Shown here one piece after another: positions 23,168 through 34,231 of a stretch of DNA of 64,000 bases. Within the stretch, counting starts at the first letter, position 1. Every line of letters starts with the position of its first letter. Origin of the DNA: Metallyticus violacea (lineage: Eukaryota; Arthropoda; Insecta; Mantodea; Metallyticidae); NCBI GenBank assembly GCA_030762175.1, contig JAUJEO010000019.1, positions 688,001 through 752,000 of the forward strand, given 5' to 3'. The translations under genes were made by a program, and so were the position numbers. The notes under the pieces are model-generated. The model had not been told where the DNA came from, did not search any database, and saw only the letters and a program-made list of their open reading frames with translations.

Positions 23168-23452
23168 TTGATTTGTTTTATTTACGGGCACTCTTTTAAC
23201 ATATCAGGTCATCAGCATTCCATTCATTTCAGGGTATGAAACAGCTGATAAATTTTGTTCAGAGGCCTAGGCTTGAGGTTCTTTTTTGTGCCATAAATCT
23301 TTGACATGGACCAAGAGCTTTATTCCTCTTCCAAAGGAAGTCATACCTAAGGATTTTACAACCAAAAAATCCATTTATCCTGGCCAGGATTGAACCCATG
23401 ATCTTGGGTTTATGAGGCAAGTATGGTTACCACTAAGTCATCAGGATCGACA
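23168..23452 (-). mobile_element. SINE-A copy, full length
   Basis: Antisense with TTTATTTACGGGCACTC at the tail, CAGGTCATCAGCATTCC, TTCCTCTTCCAAAGGAAG, the B box (GATTGAACCC) and the head TTACCACTAAGTCATCAGGA. AAGTTCTTAAA at 23157-23167 and 23453-23463 is the target duplication. Confidence 0.93.
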
Positions 23453-23463
23453 AAGTTCTTAAA

Positions 23464-25476
23464 GCAGTGAACCATTCTGCAGTTGCTGCACATTTTGATA
23501 ATGCCATGAAAAAGTTTGGAAAAGTGCAATTAAATGGGAACAAGTTCTGTTGTTTGTAACTGACACAGTGTCATAATGTATAAAAAGTTGGAAAGGGCCT
23601 AAAGATTTTGAATCTTTAACTTGCCTCGCACATGGTTTACATGAAAATAGGCTAATTTTTCCTCATATTCATACATTAATATCTAATGTAAAGAAAATAT
23701 ATTTGTTAAAGGGAGTGGCAAAATTTAAGCAACTGGCACCATCGCTCCCTCTTCAACGTATACTTAGCCTTATTTCCTTGCAAACCAAGGGCGAGGCAAA
23801 TTAAAGTTTCAATTGATTTTCAGAAATGTATGTATATATGTTTGTGCATGTGTATGTGTGTATATATATTTATTTTGTTACAAATAGAATTTTTTTCTTC
23901 TTGCTTTACCAATGAATACAATAAAATTTAGTGATGAAACCTATACTTACTCACTGGGGTACAAGGTTCAAGACAGTTGAATATTACTGCCAGAACTATG
24001 ATGCTGTGAAGTAAGTTATTTCCACCTTTAATAGTAGTGAAGCATCTTAAGTAAAATTTTTACAAGAATTATTTGCAGAAATTTGTTAGGAAACTTGACT
24101 TGCAGAGCATCAAATTATGAAGGCATCCCAAAAGCAAATACTCGCCTGGAAACAAATGGTTTAGAGTTGCACGAAAGTTTGGATCTAGTGAAAAGTGTAC
24201 AGACTGAGATAGAGTGAGCAGTAGGGATACTGGTGTCTTCAAATTCTGTGAAGAATAAAATTAATAAAGTATTAAATGGAAATTATGGATATGCAACACT
24301 GTATAAAATTGATACTTTACATGGAGGTAAAGCTGCTTTGAATGAAGATGACTGACAGTAACAATAGCAGTAACTTGATATTCTCCTGTGACATCTTGTG
24401 ATGTTTAGCAGAGGTTTTCCCATACAAGATGGTGCTAAGTGACATTAGAAGATGATTCTTCTTTGGAATTTTGTCAAATCCTATAATGCTGAAGAAGGAA
24501 TGCACAATAATATTTGAAAAGTGTGTGTGTTTGTGTTAGTTACGCATGGTGCACAGTAACAAGGGAATATATGAACGTGCTTTAATTATTACTAATGTAG
24601 TGAATGAGTACAAGAAATAAAAAACTTGTTAGAACAACAACAACAACAATAATAATAATAATAATAATAATAATAGAATGATAGCAGTTATAAATAGGCT
24701 TAATTAGTGCAAACAAATTCAATGAAAGTTATATTTTGTTATTAAGCATTATTGGTAGCAAGTACATTGAGATGTTTGGCCATGTTTTATCTCTTTAGAT
24801 CATCTTTAGCTATTTTTAGGTCATATTTGCTTGCATATTTCTTAATTTTTAAGTTCTTAAACATCCAAACTTGACATATTAGTAAATAACAATAAATAGT
24901 ATGTCTGCAGTCAGCAGTATTTTGTACTCAGTGTGTATGGTCAATAGCAAAGCTGTATAGCTGTGATTGCCTTGCATAAGTATAAAAAGTATCCAAGAAT
25001 GATTTTCTGATTGTTTAAAAACTGCTTGCAATAACATTCAGGTTTTATGTACCAGACCAATAAGAAAGTTGACAAGTGAGATCCAATCACTTTCACTGTA
25101 TTTAAAAGCCAGCTATGATAAACAAAACTCAGGAAAGCATCAGAAGAAATTTTGTCATGAAGCAAAAAAATAGTATCATAGCAATTCCAAAAGTCAAGTG
25201 TCTCCTGCCCTATTGAATCAATATTTAGGACTTTAGGCTAGTTACCACAATAGCATAGGACATCTTTTGTCTAATAAAGGTTAAGCTGGAAAGGTCATGT
25301 AACATCTTTTGGGAATATGGCAGAAATGAACACCAGTGAATGCTTTTCTTTACCTGGAGAAAAAAATTTACCATAGAGGAGATATTTAACTGGTAGAATG
25401 ATACAGTGCATGCCTGGAGTCAGAAGAATGTGGGCAATTTGCTCCTCAGTTTCACTGTAGTCTTCATTCAGCATAT
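23464..25476. other. Intron stretch with (AAC)n(AAT)n microsatellite
   Basis: The microsatellite lies at about 24637-24676. A TATATGTTTG/TGTGTATG-rich tract is at 23828-23870. No gene is seen; the small frames here lack motifs. Confidence 0.5.
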
Positions 25477-25659
25477 ATGAGGGTCACTAGGTAAGTATTG
25501 AGACACAGAACATTGGCCACTCCTAGAAAAAGCATTGTAGCTGCATCAAAATTGTTGATTCATTGGTGTTGCCATTATAGCTGGCAGAGCTCTGTTGTGT
25601 TATTCATTTTTCTGTATTTTATGTCTCAAGACTGGAATATAAGAACATCTTGTAAGTGC

Positions 25660-26530
25660 AATGGAGATTCAGAGAGAGCATTTTCATGTGATATTGTTGG
25701 ATTTCAAATGTGGTTTAAATGAAATACAGTCACTTGAACTTTTAAGGGGGGCTTTCTGGGTCTTTTCTCCCTCATGTGGTACTGTGTTGCACTGGTTTGG
25801 AGAGCAAACTTTTAAAGATGAAGAGAAGAGTGGAAGATCAAAAACCGTAGTGACTGAGAAGAACAATACCTCTTTGGAAACAATGATCAGGGAAAAATGA
25901 AGACTAACCTACAAAGACATTGAGCTGGCATTAAGGATTAGTTCGCCAAGGGTTTCATGAACACCTTTGTATAAAAAAAATTTTCTTCAAGATGTAAATA
26001 ATTCGTGTGAAGCAGAGAAGCTCCACAGGGTTAGAACGGTACCAAGAAATGCTGCAAAGATTTAACTTGTGACAGTCTCGTCGTATTTCAGATATTGTTA
26101 CGAGTGAATAAACATGAATGAATCAGTTTGACCCAGAAACAAAAGGGCAGTCTTCCATTTGGGTTATTCCTGATGACCAACCAGCCGTCAGAGTTGAGAG
26201 GCCAAGGAGTGTGGGAAAGAAGTGGTTGCCCCTTTCTTCTCAACAAGTGATCATGTGGTAACCGTTGTGCCAGAAAATCAGAGAACTATTATTGCAAAAT
26301 GGCACATAGAAGTTTGACTTCTGAAAGGGTTTCATAAAATCCAAGAACAGCATCCAAAAACAGGACTAAGGGGCATTTTGTTGCACCATGACAATGCATC
26401 AGCTCACACTAATATAAAAAATAAAGTTTCTGCAAGGAACTGAGGCAAAACTAATGACTCATCATATAGTCCCAACCTGGTACCATGCGATTCCTTTCTG
26501 TTTCCTATTGTGAAGAAATGCTTTTGAGGT
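25660..26530 (+). pseudogene. Mariner transposase, broken
   Basis: The frame from about 25661 gives QREHFHVILLDF at the N-terminus and then TFKDEEKSGRSKTVVTEKN of the helix-turn-helix region. About 26113-26290 gives NQFDPETKG, RVERPRSVGKKW and PENQRTI-like pieces; 26330-26420 gives KTGLRGILLHHDNASAHTNI with the second catalytic Asp; about 26460-26520 gives a SPNLVPCDSFLFPIVKK-like block in which the third catalytic Asp is changed to Asn. Stops and frameshifts run throughout. Confidence 0.85.
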
Positions 26531-26674
26531 TACTAATTTTCTAGCCCGGAAGATGCAGTTGCAGCATACAAGGAATTATCTGCAGTGCCAGAAACAGTGG
26601 CGTAGATGCTTCCAGATGTAGTTCCAGAGGATGGAAGGCTGCATACAGTGCTAGGGGAAAAAATTTGAGAAACT

Positions 26675-26961
26675 ATTTTTTTTTTTTTTTTTTTTTTTTT
26701 TTGATTAGATTTATTTACTGACCCTCTTAAACATCTGTCATCAGCGTCTCATTCAAACCAGGGCGTGAAAGGGTGACAAATTTTGCTCAGAGGCCTCTTT
26801 TTTTCAGGCTTGAGGTTCTTTATCGTGCCATAAATGTACGACATGGGACCCATGGCTTTACTTCCCTTCCGAAGGAAGCCATATTAGGATTTTTACGCCC
26901 GAAAAAATGCATCGATCCTGGTCAGGATCATACCCGCGATCTTGGGTTTAGGAGGCATTTA
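26675..26961 (-). mobile_element. SINE-A inserted in a mariner
   Basis: Starts with about 28 T (the antisense tail), then TTTATTTACTGACCCTC, GTCATCAGCGTCTC, the GAGGCCTCTTTTTTTCAGG block and CCTTCCGAAGGAAGCC. The head is truncated just after GGGTTTAGGAGGC. AGAAACT repeats at 26668-26674 and 26962-26968. Confidence 0.92.
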
Positions 26962-27034
26962 AGAAACTGGAGTAAACAAAATGTTCGTATGAGTATTCAT
27001 TATTTGTTGTCTCAATACTTATCTAGTGACCCTT

Positions 27035-27235
27035 GTTCACCATGGAGGCTGGAATACTGACTTCTTGGGCTGTATGCTTGTGGGACAACATTCCATTTAC
27101 AATTGGGACATGTTGCTTGGATAAACTTTTCCTTATCTTGAAAAGGTGAATATTAGATTTCTCTAGGCCTAATAAGTGGACTGTGGGCACACTTGTATTA
27201 TCACTTCATTAATTACATTCATTTCAAAAGCTTTA
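27035..27235. other. Unassigned intron stretch
   Basis: Nothing recognised. Confidence 0.4.
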
Positions 27236-27625
27236 TATCACCTGGTGTGATGTTACAAGGGTAGCATGTTTACTTAGAATTCTTGTACCATTGGACTGTT
27301 GAGGTCCATTTCTGTAATAAGGACATTAAGACCATTGTCAAAATATATATACCTATGGAGAAGATTGTGAAATTTCTCAGCCAAATGATGCTAGGCAATT
27401 AGTATTGGATCTTCCAGCAGACTAATGCTCCAACTCATTTGTCAAAGGGAAAAGAAAGATTGTTTAAAGTATAACCTGCCGTAGTTCATCAGCCATGTGA
27501 ATCTGCTGTTCAAACCTGTTCTGAAATCTTTGGACTCTATGCTATGGAACATTTTAGAGACCAAAACCTGCTCCTTCAGACACAGTTATATGAATGGTTT
27601 AAAATTCCTGAGGAAAAACAGTAGC
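27236..27625 (+). pseudogene. Tc1/mariner-superfamily transposase relic
   Basis: Two landmarks: WIFQQTNAPTH (about 27405-27437), matching the FQQDNAPxH motif with the catalytic Asp changed to Thr, and LDSMLWNILE (about 27531-27560), matching the end of the third-Asp block. Several frameshifts. No terminal repeats found. Confidence 0.65.
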
Positions 27626-28087
27626 TATTCTAACATAAATCTTGTATCGCTATACATAGATAGCGAAAATATTTAAAGACACACATATGCTAAAGATGGA
27701 TTATTTAATTGATCTTGAAGTGAAAAATACTTAAGAATAATGTGCTGTGTTAAATGATGTAATTATTTTGTTTTTATGTCTTTATGTTTTTAATTCCTCA
27801 AATTTTTGGCATGCTTATTGCATGATATGGTATACCAGTGAAGGATGAATGATTGCAAAAATAAAATAAATTAGTGAATTATTTATAAATTAATTGATTA
27901 CATGGGTTGATGATAAATTGTATGTTGGATGATTTTCAATATTTCAAACATTTTTGTGCACATAAATCCTGGCCCTGTGGACAAGAATATGTGTAGAATT
28001 TCATTATGCAAAAAGAACATGAGAACAAACATGCCACATGAGAGATGATAGGATAAATTGTATTTTCATCATAACTCAGCAAATCCA
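27626..28087. other. Unassigned intron stretch
   Basis: A+T-rich; nothing recognised. Confidence 0.4.
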
Positions 28088-28247
28088 AACCCCACCAGTC
28101 CAAAAATCCTTGTTATCCAAATCCAAAAATTTGTTAAAGGAAAAATATTAAAGAAATTTCAGACTAAAATGGCATTGTATTACACATTAGAACATAAAAT
28201 GTACTGTAAAAGATATAAAATATGATGGTTAATTATAAGGTACAGAT

Positions 28248-28524
28248 ACCGCCATGGGTGGCTGAGGTCTTAAGGCGTGGATTCGTTAGCAGGAGCTCTG
28301 GGGTTCGAATTCTGCCAGGACCGTCCTCCCTGACTGAGGTTTTTTTTCAGGTTTTCCTCAGTTCTCATAACTGGCAAATGCCGGTGAGGTACCCTAAACT
28401 TAGGCCTGGAATGTTTCCTTCCTTAAAAAAAGAAAAATGTTTTCCCAATATATCATTCCATTTAATGTATCACCAGTGTTCACTGCCTGTGGTGCCTCAA
28501 TAGTGAAAACACCATTAAAAAAAA
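28248..28524 (+). mobile_element. SINE-B, best full-length copy
   Basis: Begins with a tRNA-like head: A box GGTGGCTGAGGTCTTAAGG and B box GGGTTCGAATTCTGCC. The body follows: CAGGTTTTCCTCAGTTCTCA, GGTACCCTAAACTTAGGCCT, CACTGCCTGTGGTGCCTC, then an A tail. Perfect 11-bp target duplication AAGGTACAGAT at 28237-28247 and 28525-28535. It defines the family consensus in this window. Confidence 0.95.
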
Positions 28525-28649
28525 AAGGTACAGATCAGCTGATGTAACACTCAACAAATGTAACAGTGAAGACGACAAAACAGTACAGTATGTACTCTAC
28601 ATCACATTACATGGAAATTTCTGCTGACACAAAGATAAAAATCTTGAGG

Positions 28650-29280
28650 ACGAAGCAATTCACCATCGCTTCATAAACATTATGTCTGCTGGTATAATGT
28701 TGGGGTGATGCTGTACATACTGCAGGGATATCTCCAATGCTTTTGCTGTCTTCAAATGAGTAATTCCAGATAGTGGGGCTGTATCTGCTACAACTTCATC
28801 TGACTGACTTACCAGAGAATCTATTTTGTAATTATCAGTAATAACTTGATCTTCTGTATCAGCTAATAACTGCTCCTTCACATCTGTTTCCTCTGCTTCT
28901 TCACAGCCTGGAATTTGCTTCATGAGATGTAAAACTTTAGTTCTAATATCTGCTTGGCCTGGGCTTTTGCTGTGTGATATAGTTGGTCGTAAATTTTTCC
29001 ATGACTTTCTAAGCAATTGTTTTTAACTTTTCCCATGCCTCAGCTAGTAAATAAATTACATCTTTGATAGTGACTTGTTTGAGGTCATCGACAATGGTTT
29101 TAGAATTGTTTTATTTTCAGTTAAGTATCTTATGAGTTCCTTTACATAAGCAGCTTTCATATTTTGTAGCACTTATTGGTCCATTGGTTGTAACAATGTT
29201 CGGAGGCAGAAAAATTGCTCTTTTATCTCCATTGACCAGTTCATCTGTTGAGAGGTGTGCTGATAAGTTATTCATAATAA
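28650..29280 (-). pseudogene. Tigger transposase, C-terminal part
   Basis: Reading leftwards from the PLE: ALLIMNNLSAHLSTDELVNG carries the catalytic region (a DNAPSH-like block, Asp changed to Asn), then GDKRAIFLPPN, TNGPISATKYE (decayed from IQPMDQG) and KELIRYLTENKTI, then the frame 29016-28660 with LRKSWKNLRP and the acidic tail. Several lesions. CENP-B/pogo-like DDE family. Confidence 0.8.
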
Positions 29281-29351
29281 GTAATGCATATCATAACAAA
29301 TTATTATTGAGGAAATCACTCAAATTTCACTAATTTAGTTCCACTTACTTG

Positions 29352-29382
29352 GACATGTTTCAAAGGCGGTTGCCTTCGTCAG
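29352..29382 (-). ncRNA. Hammerhead-like core, left arm
   Basis: On the minus strand CTGACGA, stem AGGC / loop AACC / GCCT, TTGAAAC, then ATGTC. The core is slightly shorter than its partner in the right arm (30779-30812), which keeps TGA before the stem. Same PLE ribozyme family. Confidence 0.6.
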
Positions 29383-29422
29383 CATGATCCCAATGTCTGC
29401 TTCCCAGCATGGTATTCAGATG

Positions 29423-30345
29423 TCACTCTGTGGGTTTTATGAACTTTGTGATAAGGTTAATATTGTTTGGGAGATCAAAATTAACCAAATTTTCTTTGTT
29501 TTTATTTATGAATATATTTTCCCACACTGTCAATTCTATTGGTTTTTGAAGAACTTTTAAGAGTTTTGGTACCTTTTGGAATTTGTGGTTCTTTTGCCAG
29601 AAATGGTCTGCTATTGCTGATTTTTCCATGTGTTTATATTTTACATGTCTCATGTGCTCCTTAAACCATATGGAGATATTTCTTTTTGTTTAGCCTATAT
29701 ATTTCATATTGCAATCTTTGCAAGCAATTTCATAAATGCCTGATTGTTTTTCTGGAGGAATTTTGTCTTTTGTGTTCGTTTTTAGGAAGTTTTTTAAACT
29801 ACATTTGTTTACTGGAGCCAAAATGATGTTTGCCTCTTTAAAAATTTTTTGGAATTTTTGGTATGCCCATGGGTGGAATGTGAATTTCTTATATATATAA
29901 TCCCCTTTGTAGCCTTTTAGTGTGGTGATATCTTTTATTCCTTTTTTCTTTTTGAATTTTTCTATTTTCTTGTTGACCAGATCTGTTGTGTAACCATTTT
30001 TCTGTGCTATCTCTATGATTTTTTGGTACTCCAATTTGTATTCTGTCTTGCTTATTGGAAGGTTTGTTAATCTGAATGTGATGCTATTCATAATGGCATG
30101 TTTATGTTGTATTGTGTTGAGGCTGTTGTTTTTTATGTAATTATCTGTGTGGGTATCTTTTCTGAATATGCCAAATTCCAGTATATTGCTATTTTTTATA
30201 ATTTTTATATCCAAGAAAGAAAGAATCGTGTTGTTTTCCAATTCCATTGTAAATTTAACACTGCTGTCTTGCAGGTTGAGCAGTTTTATTACATCCTCTT
30301 TCCATTTTTCATTTACTATTGCAAAGACATCATCAACATACTGAC
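29423..30345 (-). pseudogene. PLE RT/GIY-YIG ORF, left arm
   Basis: Minus frame 30247-29690 and its extension to about 30345: SQYVDDVFAIVNEKW (reverse transcriptase motif, the usual R before Y being Q), ILSFLDIKIIKN, FTFHPWAYQKFQKIF, LAPVNKCSLKN, then the GIY-YIG endonuclease start QSGIYEIACKDC and MKYIG followed by a stop in place of Lys. After the stop, 29653-29423 continues with MRHVKYKHMEKSAIADHFW and ELTVWENIFI (endonuclease body). N-terminal RT fingers are absent. Confidence 0.9.
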
Positions 30346-30381
30346 TCCAGTAAACAAATGTAGTTTAAAAAACCTCCTAAA

Positions 30382-30804
30382 ATGAACACAAAACACAAAA
30401 TTCCTCCTGAAAAACAATCAGGCATTTATGAAATTGCTTGCAAAAATTGCAATATGAAATATATAGGCAAAACAAAAAGAAATATCTCCATACGGTTTAA
30501 GGAGCACATGAGACATGTAAAATATAAACACATGGAAAAACCAGCAATAGCAGACCATTTCTGGCAAAAGAACCACAAATTCCAAAAGGTACCAAAACTC
30601 TTAAAAGTTCTTCAAAAACCAATAGAATTGACAGTGTGGGAAAATATATTCATAAATAAAAACAAAGAAAATTTGGTTAATTTTGATCTCCCAAACAATA
30701 GTAACCTTATCACAAAGTTCATAAAATCTACGGAGCGACATCTGAATACCATGCTGGGAAGCGGACATTGGGATCATGCTGACGATGAAGGCAACTGCCT
30801 TTGA
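30382..30804 (+). pseudogene. PLE GIY-YIG endonuclease, right arm
   Basis: A 140-codon open frame: KQSGIYEIACKNC, MKYIGKTKRNISIRFKEHMR, KPAIADHFWQKNHKF, ELTVWENIFINKNKENLVNF. All GIY-YIG landmarks (GIY, YIG, Arg, the Glu in ELTVWE) are present, but there is no reverse transcriptase, so it is a 5'-truncated copy. It ends just after the ribozyme core GDHDE-coding region. Confidence 0.88.
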
Positions 30805-30812
30805 AACATGTC
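30779..30812 (+). ncRNA. Hammerhead-like core, right arm
   Basis: CTGACGA, spacer TG, stem AAGGC / AACT / GCCTT, T, GAAA, palindromic stem III ACATGT, C. It overlaps the end of the endonuclease frame. Near-identical cores at 40141-40174 and 56604-56637. Confidence 0.65.
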
Positions 30813-30920
30813 CAAGTAAGTGGAACTAAATTAGTGAAATTTGAGTGATTTCCTCAATAATTTGTTATGTTATACTATATTTCACTGTGAAAATTCCCGC
30901 AATTAAAAACTAAGTAACGC

Positions 30921-31760
30921 CTAGTTTGTGGGTCATTTTCTTCATGAAACCATTTTACTAAAGGTGCAAACTGGTTATGAAATCATTCTGTGAGTGATGC
31001 ACTAGTGATCCATGTTTTATTTTGTTCCTATAGAAGACAGCAAGAGCATTCTTATTGATGTTCTTGAGCTCTCTTGGATTTTTTGATTTTCCAATAACCA
31101 TAAGTGGTAATTTATTCTCTGCTACATTACTGCATGCCATTGTGACATGTTCCTTGCTCATCTTGAAACCAGGAACTCTAGCCTCATTTCTATCGGTAAG
31201 ACTTTTATTTGGCAACAACTTAAAACTTCATCCATTTACAATGCAGTTGTAAACTTCTTGGGATGAATAACTTTGTAACGAAACCATGTGTGCAAATCCA
31301 GTTATATGCTGTTGTGCTGCCAGATGATTCTCTGGTGATAGATAACTGTCGTATTTTGTGCTTCCTCTTGCATCAGTTCAACCACCATTACTCATAATTT
31401 TGAATCATAAAATTCATCAACTTACCAGGTTGGAGTGCTTTTCCTTGGATTACACAATCCCTCATTGGAACACCTTTCTGCCTCTGCCTCTCTTGCAAAA
31501 AGCATACATAAATGCTTCAACTTTATGAAAGTGTGCAATTTTTTATGTATGGTGCTTCTTGAATACTTTCTTAGTCACAGTTCACAAAATTGTTCTATTT
31601 TGATTAGATTTTTCTTCCAGTCATGTATCATTGCTTTTTCAACACAGAGTTCAGCTGTCAAATTTTTGTCCCAGTTTCTCCATTATATAAGTATTTTAAA
31701 ACTTCAAGTTTATCTCTTATTGAACAAGAACTATATTTTCACTTGCCTACCATTTTTAAT
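30921..31760 (-). pseudogene. Tigger transposase, N-terminal and middle part
   Basis: Minus strand: about 31700-31450 has AMIHDWKKNLIKIEQFCEL (CENP-B-type DNA-binding region) and CMLFAREAEAERC. 31218-30958 has ARVPGFKMSKEHVTMACSNV and LPLMVIGKSKNPRELKN, a diagnostic pogo/Tigger block. KWFHEENDPQTRRYL lies just before the PLE junction. Multiple frameshifts. Confidence 0.82.
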
Positions 31761-32152
31761 CAAACAGCAAAAATTAAAATCACTTCACTGGACTAAAAAA
31801 CAAAACTAAGCATGATACAGTGCAGTTATTGCACTTATATGATTGATACTGTATCTACAACTCAACTGAACTCAGAACAAACAATGGATTGAGTGATCAA
31901 ATCCAATACCAGAATGATGAACAAAATACTCGTGAACCATACAGCCAAGTGCAAACAACCTACATGAGATCGCTTTCAACAATGACATTCCCATCACAAA
32001 AATTACATCGCATGTTCCAAGTTCAACTAATATGTAGACTTCATGACATACTGTATAGGCCTAATTACATTGACTATAAATTAACCCTGTCAATACAAAT
32101 TTTTACCAATTTTAACAGGCTTCAGTCCCAATTAGTTCGGACTAGCAGGGTT

Positions 32153-32448
32153 ATATATTTTCTTGGACTGTCAGCCTTTTTTCATATACAAATACATTTG
32201 CTGTTAATTTTGTTTTATATTTTGTGCTACATTCACTGTTGTCAGCTTATATTCAATTGAACCATTACATTTAATTTGGTTAAACATGCTACAGATTATT
32301 GCACATGATTTTTCATTATTTGTAATGATATGATTAATGTGCATTGTTTTAAATTTTATGAATAAAAAAGCTGTAGAAGTGCTAAAGCTATTGAGGAAGA
32401 ATCCAATATGTTATCATATGGTAATGCTAATGACAATTTCTATTATGT
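32153..32448. other. Short unassigned intron stretch
   Basis: Nothing recognised. Confidence 0.4.
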
Positions 32449-32458
32449 CAATTATAAT

Positions 32459-32757
32459 TGTCTCGGTCTGGGTGGTCTAGTGTTAACCTTACTTGCCTGG
32501 TAGACCCAAGATCGCAGGTTCAATCCCAGCCAGGGTCAATGGATATTTTCTGGTGTAAAAATCCTAAGTATGGCTTCCTTTGGAAGGGAAGTAAAGCCAT
32601 GGGTCCTGTGTCATAGATTTACAGCACAAAAAAGAACCTCAAGCCTGAAAGAAGAGGCCTCTGAGAAAAATTTATGGACTGTTTTATGCCCTGAATTGAA
32701 TGAGATGCTAATGACCTGAGATGTTAAAGAGCATCTGCAAATAAAACAAGTCAACAA
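32459..32757 (+). mobile_element. SINE-A, full length with 10-bp target duplication
   Basis: Head GGTGGTCTAGTGTTAACCTT and B box GGTTCAATCCC, body with CTTCCTTTGGAAGGGAAG and GAGGCCTCTGAGAAAAATT, tail AAATAAAACAAG. CAATTATAAT at 32449-32458 and 32758-32767. Confidence 0.93.
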
Positions 32758-32767
32758 CAATTATAAT

Positions 32768-33280
32768 CATAAAATATATTTTCCTTTTCATCATCAGTCT
32801 ATCTATTATCATGGATAGATTTTTTTCCCTTTTCTTTTGGTTTTGTTTAATATGAGTTTGATTATATGGAGGAGGTGTTGAACAGAGAGAATTATAATCT
32901 AGGGAATGTATGTTTAACAACATCTATTTGTGGATTTGAAGCCTTCAAAATGTTGTGGTTTCTGTGACTTGCTACTTTGGCTTATTATTTTACCATCAAG
33001 TGGCTAGATCATGAAAACAAATTTGTAGCCTCTTCCTTGGTTCCATAACAGAAGTAGCTGTCAAAATGGTAATTGTAATCTATGTAGTTAAGACTGACAT
33101 TCCTATATTGTATTCATGATCTCCAGCTGATGATGAGAGCATATTTGAAGCCTGTTCTGCAGCAAAATCTAGTTGATGAAATATGGTATTACAATTTATC
33201 AACATTTTAACTGTTTGTTGTGCAAAAAGTTAGAGCATTTAATACATGTTCATTAATAAGATATTCACTGGTTTTTACAG
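32768..33280. other. Intron end; possible PLE 3' remnant near 33122
   Basis: CAGCTGATGATGAGAGCATA at 33122-33141 resembles the PLE ribozyme box 1 with a weak stem, followed by TTTGAAGCCTGTT in place of box 2. Low certainty. The rest is A+T-rich up to the polypyrimidine/AG acceptor at 33280. Confidence 0.4.
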
Positions 33281-33373
33281 GTGCTTGGATTATATGCACT
33301 TGTGTTCATGGTGGCTCTCCCCACAGTAGTTGGAATGTGGTGGTATAAGTCTATTCGCTACTCAGGAGATCAG
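33281..33373 (+). CDS. SEC63: SEC63 exon: third membrane helix
   Basis: Acceptor TTTTTACAG|GTG; donor CAG|GTACAG, phase 0 on both sides, 31 codons. VLGLYALVFMVALPTVVGMW forms the membrane helix; WYKSIRYSGDQ is a diagnostic SEC63 block after it, where the chain re-enters the cytosol. Confidence 0.97.
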
Positions 33374-33453
33374 GTACAGTACTGGGTGCTTATTAGAGAA
33401 GTGAAATAATGGAAATGGGCAGTGGCTAATAGTTCTCCTGTGGTTGGTTTCAG

Positions 33454-33615
33454 GTACTGTTGGACACAACACAAATGTATTACTACTTCTTCCACAAGAC
33501 ACCTTCTATGGCCCTTAAGCGAGTGATTATGATCCTTGCAGCCTCACTAGAATTTGAGAAGAAACACAATAGTGAGATCATAGAGAGACCAACTGATAAT
33601 GAGGAAGTACCACAT
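33454..33615 (+). CDS. SEC63: SEC63 exon: start of Sec63/Brl domain
   Basis: Acceptor GGTTTCAG|GTA; donor CAT|GTAAGT, 54 codons in phase 0. VLLDTTQMYYYFFHKTPSMA, LKRVIMILAASLEFEKKHN, ERPTDNEEVPH. It begins the Sec63/Brl domain that contacts the translocon. The intron before it is 80 bp. Confidence 0.96.
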
Positions 33616-34231
33616 GTAAGTTCTTTCCACCCAAACTTGTTTTTTTGCTGGTATTAAATAATGGTACTTCATGCACTTTAGTTTTAAAGACAACATTGCT
33701 ATAATGTTAGTTAGGTTTTCTTATTTTAGAAATACTACACAGAAAGATAAAAATAAATATTTAGACTCCATTTTATGTTTAACAATTTCAGCATATGTCT
33801 GAAAACTTTATCATCATCAGCTCTGGCAGATTTGAAACTCTTCACAGTGTTTGTTTTTTATTGCATACCTCTCTAGGTGTATTTAAGGAGGTACCTCAAA
33901 TAACCATTAAAAATTGATGCTTTGGGTTTTTTTTTTAACTGCTTTATCCAGGGGCATCATTTTCGGAGAGCAGGATAAGGGTAGTTTCCTCCCCAGAAAA
34001 TAACTGTATTCAATGACTAGTATTACGGAAGAAAAAATGTGAAAAATGTACATTAGTATTCAAATATTCCATTTTTATAATAGAAAAATAAAGTTTTGTT
34101 TAGGCAATATATGCTATTAGAATTATAGTAAAGATTGAGGATTAAGGCAACATTCAGGAACAATTGACTCATTAGGAATCTAGCAGCAACTAATCAAAAT
34201 GTAGTAACTCTTCACCAATGGTTAACAAGTT
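33616..34231. other. Intron stretch; weak PLE 3' remnant near 33784-33840
   Basis: On the minus strand AGAGCTGATGATGATAAAGT is followed by CAGACATATGC, reminiscent of the ribozyme-bearing PLE tail but with box 2 lost. Otherwise nothing. Confidence 0.35.

Larger units (their letters stand above)
25478..27034 (+). mobile_element. Mariner element carrying a SINE-A
   Basis: TGAGGGTCACTAGGTAAGTA at 25478, preceded by TA, is inverted near 27011-27034 (CAATACTTATCTAGTGACCC). Inside is a decayed transposase and, at 26675-26961, a later SINE-A. Without the SINE the element is about 1.27 kb, the usual mariner size. Confidence 0.9.
29288..30910. mobile_element. Palindromic PLE (subfamily A), 10-bp target duplication
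   Basis: Two 3' ends facing out. The left arm (29288 to about 30347) is antisense, the right arm (about 30348-30910) sense, meeting at CTCCAGTAAAC. The terminal 300-400 bp of the arms are nearly identical inverted copies. Target duplication TAAGTAATGC / TAAGTAACGC at 29278-29287 and 30911-30920. The insertion splits the Tigger transposase. The left arm is longer and reaches back to the RT YVDD motif; the right arm holds only the GIY-YIG half. Confidence 0.93.
28088..32152 (-). mobile_element. Tigger/pogo DNA transposon, split by a SINE-B and a PLE
   Basis: The transposase pieces at 28650-29280 and 30921-31760 read as one minus-strand gene interrupted by the PLE at 29288-30910. Approximate ends: AACCCCACCAGTCCAAAAAT at 28088 and, inverted with several mismatches, AGTTCGGACTAGCAGGGTT at 32134-32152. 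A SINE-B sits in the left flank at 28248-28524. Minus the insertions the element is about 2.1-2.2 kb, near the Tigger norm. Confidence 0.78.

Noticed and set aside
28222..28503. 93-codon open frame
   Set aside because: It runs through the SINE-B copy at 28248-28524; no independent coding evidence.
31889..32260. 123-codon + strand frame
   Set aside because: It overlaps the antisense side of the Tigger end and has no recognisable domain; treated as chance.
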